A stretch of DNA of 11,238 nucleotides from Chloroflexota bacterium. Lineage in GTDB: Bacteria > Chloroflexota > Anaerolineae > B4-G1 > SLSP01. The notes beneath the pieces were generated by a model. That model had not been told where the DNA came from and did no database searches. It was given only the letters and a program-made list of their open reading frames with translations. Both the position numbers and the translations under genes were made by a program. The stretch lies in the NCBI GenBank assembly GCA_009908585.1, contig JAAAOZ010000396.1:1-11238 (forward strand), written 5' to 3'. Position 1 is the first letter of the stretch. Each line of letters begins with the position of its first letter. This document shows positions 1 through 6,750 of this stretch, one piece after another.

Positions 1-49
1 CGGCGGAAAAAAGGGAGCGGACCTCTAACGTCTCTGAGTCTAAACGAAC

Positions 50-141
50 CCTTGCGAAGGTTGCGGGAGAAATCTCAGAGCCGAAACTGATAGATCTGCC
101 AGATGTAGCCCAGTAAAAAGGTACCAGTAACCTTCGCAAGG
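50..141. repeat. Inverted repeat pair (13-bp arms) in the non-coding region upstream of phoR
   Basis: Positions 50-62 (CCTTGCGAAGGTT) and 129-141 (AACCTTCGCAAGG) are perfect reverse complements 66 bases apart. Each arm is itself a small hairpin (CCTT-GCG-AAGG). A second 7-bp pair, CTCTGAG at 32-38 and CTCAGAG at 74-80, overlaps the first, so alternative folds are possible. I see no target duplication around the 13-bp arms and no gene in bases 1-250. It could be a structured leader, a palindromic repeat or the remains of a small element; the sequence does not decide. Confidence 0.55.
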
Positions 142-250
142 ACAAACTCTCAACCCGAAGATATTCGCAATTCGTAGAAAATGTAGATCGGAATAGTCTC
201 CCCACTGGCGGATTACCAACCCGACCTATGCCTATTTAACGAGGTCGATT

Positions 251-2023
251 ATGTTCTCATCCATTCGATGGCGCATTACGATACCGTACGCGATGACTAT
301 TTTGGTCATCACGCTGGGGGTAACGCTCTACCTCTCCAATTACGTGCGCGATATTCGCCTGGTTGATCTGGAATCGCATCTGCTGGCCGAGGCAAAATTG
401 ATCGCGAGCAGCATCGCGGAGGCGATGTTGGCCCCCGACGCGCCGGATCTGTCCGTGATCGAGGCGCAGGCGCGCCAGTGGGGCATCATCTCCGGCGAGC
501 GGGTCACCATCATCGGCGCCGACGGGACGGTGTTGGGTGAATCCCACGCCGATGCGACGACGATGGGCAATCAGCGTCTTCGCCCCGAAATTCAAGCGGC
601 CATCGAGGAGGGCGAAGGCGTCGCGATCCGCTTCAGCCGCCTACAAAACGCGGAGGTGATGTACGCCGCTGTGCCGGTGGCGCGCGGTGAGATCTTGGGC
701 TTTGTCCGCATCGCTTTCCCGCTCAACCGCATCGAAGAGAACGTGCGCCGGTTGAGCCGCACGATTATAGCGACCGGGTTGGTCATCGCGCTGCTGGCCA
801 TCGCGCTGAACACCTACATCGCATCACGCGTGGTGCAGCCGATCCGCCAGCTTATCCACGTGGTCGAGCAGATGGCGGAGGGCGATCTCGGCGCGCGGAT
901 GTTGCCCCTCACCCAGGATGAGATCGGACAGCTCACGCGCGCCTTCAACCACATGGCCGATCAACTGCGAGATCAGGTCGCCCGCCTGGGCCGTGAGCGC
1001 GCGCGCCTCTCCGCCGTGCTGAACAATATGGCCGATGGCGCGATCATCACGGACATCCACGGCACAGTGACGGGCATCAATCCGGCGGCCCGCCAGATTC
1101 TTCATATCGATAGGGATAAAGAGGTCATCGGCAGCACCTTCGCCCAACTCGTCCATCATCACCAGTTGATCGAACTGTGGCAGGGCTGCTACCAGAGCAA
1201 CAGCGAGCAGATCGCGACCCTGGAGACCGGGCCCGGCGGCGCCTTCCTCCAAGCCATCGCCACGCCGATCACGCATATGGAAACCTCACGCATCTTAGTC
1301 ATCCTTCAGGATCTGACGAAGATTCGCCGGCTGGAGACGGTGCGGCGCGATTTCATCAGCAACATCTCCCACGAATTGCGCACGCCTCTGGCCTCCCTCT
1401 CTTTGGTCGTGGAGACGCTCCAGGATGGGGCCATCGAGCAGCCGGTCACGGCGCAGCGCTTTTTATCCCACATGGAAAATGAGCTGCACGCGCTCACGCA
1501 GATGGTGGAGGAGTTGCTGGAGCTTTCGCGCATCGAATCGGGCAAGGTGCCGCTGGAGATCAAGCCGACGCCGGTGAAGGTGTTGGTCCAAAAGCCATTC
1601 GAGCGAATGCGTCCCCAAGCCCAGAATAAGAAGCTCATATTCCAGATGAAGATTCCTTCACAAGATATCCCCCTGGTGATGGCCGACGCGCAACGCATCC
1701 ATCAGGTCATCACCAATCTACTTCATAACGCGATTAAATTCACGCCGCCCAACGGCGCGGTGACGCTCTTCGCGCAGATACACAAAAAGGAAGAACACAT
1801 CATCATCGGCGTGACCGACACCGGCGTGGGCATCCCCGCCGATGATCTGGCTCGCATCTTCGAGCGCTTCTACAAGACCGATCAAGCCCGCGCCGACGAG
1901 GGGACGGGCCTGGGCTTGTCCATCGCCAAACACATCGTCCAAGGCCATCGGGGCCAGATCTGGGCCGAAAGCACCGAGGGCATCGGCAGCACTTTCTTCT
2001 TCTCGCTGCCGTTCGCGCCATAG
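251..2023 (+). CDS. phoR: PhoR-type sensor histidine kinase
   Basis: Membrane sensor kinase of a two-component phosphate-starvation system; its partner would be a PhoB/PhoP response regulator. The 590-residue protein has TM1 at about 9-30, an extracytoplasmic sensor region at about 31-170, TM2 at about 171-190, a HAMP linker at about 190-243, a PAS domain at about 250-355, a HisKA domain around the H-box ISNISHELRTPL with phospho-acceptor H374, and a HATPase_c domain with N-box N489/N493, G1 box DTGVGIP from D523, F-box FERFYK at 537-542 and G2 box GTGLGL at 551-556. All catalytic motifs are intact. The ATG follows GAGG at 241-244. The PhoR name rests on this architecture plus the adjacent pst operon with its Pho box; sequence alone would allow other HAMP-PAS kinases. 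No response regulator lies beside it within the window, which is unusual because phoB normally precedes phoR. Confidence 0.88.
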   Translation: MFSSIRWRITIPYAMTILVITLGVTLYLSNYVRDIRLVDLESHLLAEAKLIASSIAEAMLAPDAPDLSVIEAQARQWGIISGERVTIIGADGTVLGESHADATTMGNQRLRPEIQAAIEEGEGVAIRFSRLQNAEVMYAAVPVARGEILGFVRIAFPLNRIEENVRRLSRTIIATGLVIALLAIALNTYIASRVVQPIRQLIHVVEQMAEGDLGARMLPLTQDEIGQLTRAFNHMADQLRDQVARLGRERARLSAVLNNMADGAIITDIHGTVTGINPAARQILHIDRDKEVIGSTFAQLVHHHQLIELWQGCYQSNSEQIATLETGPGGAFLQAIATPITHMETSRILVILQDLTKIRRLETVRRDFISNISHELRTPLASLSLVVETLQDGAIEQPVTAQRFLSHMENELHALTQMVEELLELSRIESGKVPLEIKPTPVKVLVQKPFERMRPQAQNKKLIFQMKIPSQDIPLVMADAQRIHQVITNLLHNAIKFTPPNGAVTLFAQIHKKEEHIIIGVTDTGVGIPADDLARIFERFYKTDQARADEGTGLGLSIAKHIVQGHRGQIWAESTEGIGSTFFFSLPFAP

Positions 2024-2049
2024 CAGAAAGTGAGTTTTGTCACCCCACA

Positions 2050-2098
2050 CCCGCAGATAAATCGCGGGCTAAAAGCTCAAGTCGGCTCGAAGCCGACT
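2050..2098. repeat. Pair of small palindromes downstream of phoR
   Basis: Two hairpins follow the phoR stop. The first is CCCGC (2050-2054) with GCGGG (2064-2068). The second is AGTCGGCT (2080-2087), loop CGA, AGCCGACT (2091-2098). Neither is followed by a T-run, so they are not a canonical intrinsic terminator. They resemble REP-type intergenic palindromes, but they could also stabilise the 3' end of the phoR transcript. Confidence 0.5.
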
Positions 2099-2107
2099 CA
2101 AACGAAA

Positions 2108-2286
2108 GTGATCTTGGCTCTTCAGGAATTCGCCGGGCACAATTGCCAAGCGCTATTAGCGCCCCCCACCCGCAACCCAGTAACGACGCCAAAAAGGTCT
2201 GTGATCCCCACAAACACGCACATCTTCACTGCTTTTAGAGCCCGCTTAGGGGGTTGTCCGGCAAAATCCAAAAGACCCGTGATCTT
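2108..2286. mobile_element. MITE copy A (163 bp, 2116-2278) with 8-bp target duplications
   Basis: The element runs from 2116 (GGCTCTTCAGG...) to 2278 (...AAAAGACCC) and is flanked by identical GTGATCTT octamers at 2108-2115 and 2279-2286. The left 23 bases match the reverse complement of the right 23 bases at 17 positions, giving imperfect terminal inverted repeats. The left 21 bases are identical to copy B (9851-9871), a 45-base core (2176-2220) matches copy B at 43 positions, and the right 31 bases (2248-2278) match at 28. No transposase is encoded, so it must be moved in trans. GGCTCTTC ends and 8-bp duplications recall ISL3-family elements, but that link is from memory and untested. Confidence 0.88.
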
Positions 2287-2324
2287 TAACAAACTCTTAA
2301 CCTTCCTTTGAAAAGCCGTTAAAC
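2286..2324 (+). promoter_or_regulatory. Pho box: four direct repeats with an 11-bp period
   Basis: Hexamers TTAACA (2286), TTAACC (2297), TTGAAA (2308) and TTAAAC (2319) each start exactly 11 bases apart. This matches the spacing of known PhoB/PhoP sites: Bacillus TT(A/C/T)ACA-N5 repeats, and cyanobacterial PyTTAAPyPy units with 3-bp gaps. It lies 77 bases before pstS, the classic target. Four units would fit two regulator dimers on one face of the helix. Function is inferred from pattern and location. Confidence 0.8.
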
Positions 2325-2333
2325 GACGCATGT

Positions 2334-2353
2334 TACGATGGGCAATGTATGAT
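2334..2353 (+). promoter_or_regulatory. Candidate -10 elements of the pst promoter
   Basis: TACGAT (2334-2339) lies 9 bases after the last Pho-box unit, close to the spacing of PhoB-activated promoters that lack a good -35. TATGAT (2348-2353) is closer to consensus but lies 23 bases from the last unit. No strong -35 is present, as expected for an activator-dependent promoter. Which one is used cannot be decided from sequence. Confidence 0.4.
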
Positions 2354-2400
2354 GAGACGAATAGTAACCTATTAAACTTTTCACAAGGAGGAGCAAAGAG

Positions 2401-4020
2401 ATGCGTCGTTTATGGTTAAGTTTTGTTTTGTTGGTGGCCCTGATTGTCACGGCCTGTGGTGGAGGTACGGCTGAGCCGACCTCGGAACCACAAGATCCAA
2501 CTGAGGAAGCTGCCCCGGCAGAGACGGGCGGCGAGATCAGCGTGGCCGGTTCGACCACGGTGCAGCCGCTGGCCGAGTTGTTTGCCGAGGCCTATATGGC
2601 CAATAATCCTGACGTCAAGATCGACGTGCAGGGCGGCGGTTCCAGCGTCGGCGTCAAATCCGCCGGGCAGGACACCGTCGATGTGGGGATGGCCTCCCGC
2701 AAAGTGAAGGATTCTGAGTTGGAAGAATACCCCAATTTAAATCCCTTCGCCATCGCCTATGATGGCATCGCCATCGCCGTGCATCCCGACGTGCCCGTCG
2801 ATGAGTTGACGATTGAGCAGGTCCACGACATCTTCGCCGGCAACATCACCAACTGGAGCGAGGTCGGCGGCCCCGACGAGATGATGGTCGTTGTCTCCCG
2901 CGAGGAAGGCTCCGGCACCCGCGCCGCGTTCGAGGAAATGGTGATGGGCGAGGATGTGATCGTCGATACGGCAATTTTGCAGCCATCCAACGGCTCGGTG
3001 CGCACCACCGTCGCCAGCACCCCCTTCTCCGTCGGATTCCTCTCCTTCGGCTACTTGGATGACACCACCAAAGCGGTGAAGATCAACGGCACAGCGCCCA
3101 CCGCGGCCAACGCCGCCAACGGCAGCTATCCCGTCGTCCGCCCGCTGAATATGATGACCAACGGCAAGCCCAGCGACGTTGTGCAAGGCTGGATCGACTT
3201 CATTATGAGCGCAGAAGGGCAAGCCATCGTCGCCGATGAAGGCTTCATCCCAGTTTCTGACGAGGGTGACGAGAGTGGCGGCGCATCCGGCGAGATCAGC
3301 GTTGCCGGCTCGACCACAGTGCAGCCCTTGGCTGAACTGTTCGCGGAAGCGTTTATGGCCGATAACCCCGATGTCAAGATCGACGTGCAGGGCGGCGGTT
3401 CCAGCGTCGGCGTCAAATCCGCCGGGCAGGATACCGTCGATGTGGGGATGGCCTCTCGCACGGTTAAGGATTCCGAATTAGAAGAATATACTGATCTGCA
3501 ACCCTTCGCCATCGCCTATGATGGCATCGCCATCGCCGTGCACCCCGACGTGCCCGTTGATGAGTTGACGTTAGAGCAAGTGAACGACATCTTCGCCGGC
3601 GAGATCACCAACTGGAACGAGGTTGGCGGCCCCGACGAGATGATGATCGTCGTCTCCCGTGAGGAAGGCTCCGGCACCCGCGCCGCGTTCGAGGATATGG
3701 TGATGGGCGAGGATCTGATCGTCGATACGGCGATCCTCCAGCCCTCCAACGGCTCGGTGCGCACCACCGTCGCCAGCACCCCCTTCTCCATCGGCTATCT
3801 CTCCTTCGGCTACTTGGATGACACCACCAAAGCATTGAAGATCGACGGCACAGCGCCCACCGCGGCCAACGCCGCCAACGGCAGCTACCCCGTCGTTCGC
3901 CCGCTGAATATGATGACCAATGGCGAGCCTAGTGATATCGCGGGGGCTTGGCTTGACTTCATCTTCAGTGACGAAGGGCAAACCATCGTCGCCGATGAAG
4001 GCTACATCCCAATTGAATAG
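2401..4020 (+). CDS. pstS: PstS phosphate-binding lipoprotein with two tandem binding domains
   Basis: Substrate-binding subunit of the high-affinity PstSCAB phosphate importer, anchored outside the membrane. The signal peptide ends in lipobox VTAC with lipidated C19, followed by a Glu/Pro/Thr-rich linker. Two complete PstS domains follow, at residues 44-286 and 297-539, joined by a 10-residue acidic/Gly/Ser linker. Each keeps GSTT, GGGSSVG, AYDGIAIAV and the phosphate-loop motif REEGSGTR. By hand count 214 of 243 residues are identical (about 88%) and the DNA period is 759 bp. Families normally have one domain, with the mature protein about half this length. RBS AAGGAGG (2385-2391) lies 9 bases before the ATG. 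It is first in the operon, behind a Pho box. Whether both sites bind phosphate, or one has shifted to another oxyanion, is unknown. Confidence 0.93.
   Translation: MRRLWLSFVLLVALIVTACGGGTAEPTSEPQDPTEEAAPAETGGEISVAGSTTVQPLAELFAEAYMANNPDVKIDVQGGGSSVGVKSAGQDTVDVGMASRKVKDSELEEYPNLNPFAIAYDGIAIAVHPDVPVDELTIEQVHDIFAGNITNWSEVGGPDEMMVVVSREEGSGTRAAFEEMVMGEDVIVDTAILQPSNGSVRTTVASTPFSVGFLSFGYLDDTTKAVKINGTAPTAANAANGSYPVVRPLNMMTNGKPSDVVQGWIDFIMSAEGQAIVADEGFIPVSDEGDESGGASGEISVAGSTTVQPLAELFAEAFMADNPDVKIDVQGGGSSVGVKSAGQDTVDVGMASRTVKDSELEEYTDLQPFAIAYDGIAIAVHPDVPVDELTLEQVNDIFAGEITNWNEVGGPDEMMIVVSREEGSGTRAAFEDMVMGEDLIVDTAILQPSNGSVRTTVASTPFSIGYLSFGYLDDTTKALKIDGTAPTAANAANGSYPVVRPLNMMTNGEPSDIAGAWLDFIFSDEGQTIVADEGYIPIE
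2530..4017 (+). repeat. Internal tandem duplication within pstS (759-bp period)
   Basis: Unit 1 covers 2530-3258 plus a short linker and unit 2 covers 3289-4017. Synonymous sites are also highly conserved in blocks: 2614-2672 is identical to 3373-3431 over 59 bases, and other long matches occur around the phosphate loop and near 3090-3130. The period is a multiple of three, so the fusion is in frame and is not a sequencing frameshift. Confidence 0.93.
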
Positions 4021-4041
4021 TTAGCTAAATTCTGTAAAATT

Positions 4042-4076
4042 AAGGCGGGACGCGGTATTGCCACGTCCCGCCTTTT
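4042..4076 (+). terminator. Hairpin with short T-run between pstS and pstC
   Basis: An 11-bp perfect GC-rich stem (4042-4052 with 4064-4074) has an 11-base loop and ends in TTTT (4073-4076). The T-run is short, so partial termination or 3'-end protection of the pstS message is more likely than a full stop. This would give more PstS than PstCAB, as in other pst operons. No new promoter is evident before pstC. Confidence 0.7.
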
Positions 4077-4118
4077 GAAAATTAAGTATGTGAAGCAAAT
4101 AGTGGATAAGGAAGTATT

Positions 4119-5006
4119 ATGAAGCTAACTTACCTAGTGGATCGATCCATCAAATATATTTTACTTGTCTGTGCCTTGCTCTCTGTTTTTATCCTCTTCC
4201 TCATCGCGGTCTTCACGCTGCGCGAGGGCTTAGAAGCCTTCCAAACCATCGGGGTGGGCCAGATGTTGAGCGGCACGGTCTGGCGCCCCGGCCAGGATCA
4301 GTACGGCATCTTGGCGATGATCTTAGGCTCGGTGCTGGTGACGATTGGCGCCATCGCGATTGGTGTGCCCTTCGCGCTGGGCTGCGCCATCTTCCTGGCG
4401 GAAGTGGCGCCGGATAATGTCCGCGCCATCGTGCGCCCGGCGGTCGAATTGCTGGCCGGCATCCCCTCCGTGGTCTACGGCCTGGTGGGGATGGTCGTCT
4501 TGGTCCCCATGGTGCGCCAAATCCCCGTGCCGGGCAACTCCGGCTACGGTCTGCTCTCCGCCTCGATTGTGTTGGCCGTGATGATCCTCCCGACCATCAC
4601 CAACATCGCCGAGGATGCCATCCGCGCAGTGCCGCAATCCTATCGAGAGGGCGCCTTCGCGCTGGGGAGCACGCACTGGCAGACCATCACCGGCGTGATC
4701 CTCCCCGCCGCCCGATCTGGCATCATCGCGGGCATCATCTTGGGCGTTGGGCGCGCCCTGGGCGAGACGATGGCGATGATTATGGTGATCGGGAACTCGG
4801 TCGTCCTGCCCAAGCCGCTCAACGACAATCCAATCACCATCTTCCTGCGCCAAGCTCGGACGCTGACCGGCAACATCGCCGTCGAGATCGGCTACGCGAC
4901 CGGTGTGCACGAAAGCGCCCTCTTCGCGACCGGCGTGATCTTGTTTATGCTCATTATGCTGGTCAACATCGCCGCTCGGATGCTGATGAAGGAACGGCAC
5001 GCATGA
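4119..5006 (+). CDS. pstC: Phosphate ABC transporter permease PstC
   Basis: Integral membrane subunit that pairs with PstA to form the phosphate channel. The 295-residue protein shows six hydrophobic segments (about 12-33, 66-90, 107-132, 145-168, 198-226 and 265-288). The ABC-permease EAA loop at about 172-200 includes YREGAFALGSTHWQT and ILPAARSGI, and GRALGETMA follows at 211-219. This loop contacts PstB. RBS AAGGAA (4108-4113) lies 5 bases before the ATG. The stop overlaps the pstA start (ATGA at 5003-5006), indicating translational coupling. Length and order are normal for the family. PstC rather than PstA is chosen by operon order and by the N-terminal and EAA-loop sequence. Confidence 0.93.
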   Translation: MKLTYLVDRSIKYILLVCALLSVFILFLIAVFTLREGLEAFQTIGVGQMLSGTVWRPGQDQYGILAMILGSVLVTIGAIAIGVPFALGCAIFLAEVAPDNVRAIVRPAVELLAGIPSVVYGLVGMVVLVPMVRQIPVPGNSGYGLLSASIVLAVMILPTITNIAEDAIRAVPQSYREGAFALGSTHWQTITGVILPAARSGIIAGIILGVGRALGETMAMIMVIGNSVVLPKPLNDNPITIFLRQARTLTGNIAVEIGYATGVHESALFATGVILFMLIMLVNIAARMLMKERHA

Positions 5007-5980
5007 ACGAGGAGAGTGAGGAAACTATGGTTAACACAACGCAGGATGTCGCTTGGCAGCAAACCCAATCGGAGGCCGAAGCGCATCTGGCTAAACGCCG
5101 TTTGACCGAAAAAATCGCGTTTGGTGTGCTATGGGCCGCCGGGGCCGTCGCCGTCCTCGTGCTGATTGCCGTCGTCGGGTACGTGCTCTTGGAAGGCGCA
5201 CAGGTCATCGACTGGGCCTTCTTGACCACCCGTCCGAAGGGCGGGCTTTCCGGTGAGGGCGGGATGTCCACCACCATCGTGGCCACCATCTATCTGGTGG
5301 GATTGACCATTCTCATCGCCGCACCGTTGGGCGTGGGCGCCGGCATCTACCTGGTGGAATACGCCGGCGAGATGCAGGGAACGAGCGGTTGGCAAGCCCA
5401 TCTCATCTCTGTGATCCGATTTGGCGTGGAGACCTTGGCCGGCGTCCCTTCGATTATCTTCGGCCTGTTTGGCTACGCCCTCTTCGTCACAACGATGAAA
5501 TTCGGCTTTTCGATGATCGCCGCCGCACTCTCCGGCGCCTGCCTGGTGCTGCCGGTCATCATCCGCACGACCGAGGAAGCGCTGCTGACCGTCCCCCGCC
5601 CCTATCGCGAGGGCAGCTTGGCATTGGGCGCGACGCAATGGCAGACCAACTGGCGCGTGGTGCTTCCCGCCGCGATGCCCGGCATCATCACCGGAGTTGT
5701 CCTGAGCGTCGGGCGCATCGTCAGCGAGACCGCCGTCTTCTACGTCACATTGGGCGGCAGCTATTATATGCCCCCCTCGCCCATCCTCCACTTCCGCGAT
5801 TTCCTGACCTCCGGCGGGCGCACGATGGCGCTCCATCTTTATTATCTGGCCAACGACACCGCCGCCTTCGACAAAGCAATGGGCACCGGGGCCGTGCTGG
5901 TCGTTTCCATTATATTAATCAATCTGGCCATCAACTATCTATCCCATCGGTTGAACCAGAGCATGAGAGGTGAAGCATGA
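5003..5980 (+). CDS. pstA: Phosphate ABC transporter permease PstA
   Basis: Second channel-forming permease of the Pst importer. The 325-residue protein has a hydrophilic N-terminal tail of about 37 residues, TM1 at about 38-63, further membrane segments at about 90-118, 140-165, 168-190 and 225-250, and a last one at about 293-312. The EAA loop at 198-227 reads RPYREGSLALGATQWQT followed by VLPAAMPGI, with GRIVSETA at 237-244 corresponding to the PstC GRALGET motif. The ATG at 5003 overlaps the pstC stop and has AAGGA at 4989-4993; a second in-frame ATG at 5027 with GAGGA just upstream is an alternative start that would shorten the tail by 8 residues. The stop overlaps the pstB start (ATGA 5977-5980). 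Confidence 0.93.
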   Translation: MNEESEETMVNTTQDVAWQQTQSEAEAHLAKRRLTEKIAFGVLWAAGAVAVLVLIAVVGYVLLEGAQVIDWAFLTTRPKGGLSGEGGMSTTIVATIYLVGLTILIAAPLGVGAGIYLVEYAGEMQGTSGWQAHLISVIRFGVETLAGVPSIIFGLFGYALFVTTMKFGFSMIAAALSGACLVLPVIIRTTEEALLTVPRPYREGSLALGATQWQTNWRVVLPAAMPGIITGVVLSVGRIVSETAVFYVTLGGSYYMPPSPILHFRDFLTSGGRTMALHLYYLANDTAAFDKAMGTGAVLVVSIILINLAINYLSHRLNQSMRGEA

Positions 5981-6750
5981 CAGGATCTGAAATAAAACTC
6001 GAAACACAAAATTTTGATCTATACTATGGTAATTTTCAAGCGCTGGACGATATCTCCCTCCAAATCCCAGCGAACCAAGTCACCGCCATCATCGGCCCCT
6101 CGGGATGCGGCAAGAGCACCTTCCTGCGCGCGTTCAATCGGATGAACGATCTGATCCCCGGTGTGCACACGGATGGGGAGATCTCGATGGAAGGGGAAAA
6201 CATCTTCAATATGGATGTCGTCGCGTTGCGACGCCGGGTAGGCATGGTCTTCCAACGCCCCAACCCCTTCCCCAAATCGATCTACGATAACGTCACCTAC
6301 GGGCCGCGCGTCAACGGCCTGCGCGACCGCGATAAGCTCGATGAGATCGCGGAACGGAGTTTACGCGGGGCCGCGCTCTGGGACGAGGTAAAGGACGATC
6401 TGGGCAAGTCGGGGCTGGCGCTTTCCGGCGGGCAGCAGCAGCGACTTTGCATCGCGCGCGCCTTGGCCGTAGAGCCGGATGTCATCCTGATGGATGAGCC
6501 GGCCTCGGCGCTAGATCCCATCGCCACCTTGCGCATCGAGGAGTTGATCCGAGAACTAAAAGAGGACTATACCATCGTCATTGTCACCCACAATATGCAG
6601 CAAGCCGGTCGCGTCTCCGACTATACCGCCTTCTTCTATACCGATGAGAGCCGCACCGGCATCTTGGTCGAGTTCGATAACACCAAGAAGATCTTCACCA
6701 ATCCCAGCGATCAGCGCACGGAGGATTACATCACCGGGAGGTTTGGATGA
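5977..6750 (+). CDS. pstB: Phosphate ABC transporter ATPase PstB
   Basis: Cytoplasmic ATPase that powers phosphate import through PstC/PstA. All ABC motifs are intact in the 257-residue protein: Walker A GPSGCGKST (40-48), Q-loop VFQRPNPFP with Q93, signature LSGGQQQR (149-156), Walker B VILMDEP with catalytic E174, D-loop SALD (177-180) and switch H205. The RPNPFPKSIYDNV stretch after the Q-loop and the C-terminal RTEDYITGRFG tail are typical of PstB. RBS GAGAGG (5965-5970) lies 6 bases before the ATG. The start overlaps the pstA stop and the stop overlaps the arsC start (ATGA 6747-6750), so the gene is coupled on both sides. Confidence 0.96.
   Translation: MTGSEIKLETQNFDLYYGNFQALDDISLQIPANQVTAIIGPSGCGKSTFLRAFNRMNDLIPGVHTDGEISMEGENIFNMDVVALRRRVGMVFQRPNPFPKSIYDNVTYGPRVNGLRDRDKLDEIAERSLRGAALWDEVKDDLGKSGLALSGGQQQRLCIARALAVEPDVILMDEPASALDPIATLRIEELIRELKEDYTIVIVTHNMQQAGRVSDYTAFFYTDESRTGILVEFDNTKKIFTNPSDQRTEDYITGRFG

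Noticed and set aside
50..141. A third MITE, with the 13-bp inverted arms as its ends
   Set aside because: No matching direct duplication flanks the arms, and the sequence shares nothing visible with the other two elements.
2080..2098. Intrinsic terminator of phoR
   Set aside because: The hairpin is convincing but no T-run follows it on the + strand, so it is listed only as a palindrome.
2030..2331. Small open frames on both strands between phoR and pstS
   Set aside because: They cover the MITE and the Pho box, have no ribosome sites, and show no protein-like pattern.
2530..4017. Two separate pstS genes or a frameshifted gene
   Set aside because: The frame is continuous through the linker, the second unit has no signal peptide, start codon or ribosome site, and the period is a multiple of three.
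4323..5836. Long antisense open frames opposite pstC and pstA (4323-5000 and 5129-5836, - strand)
   Set aside because: They lie fully inside well-supported genes, are rich in Asp/Gly/His/Arg as expected from the reverse of GC-rich codons, and resemble no known family.
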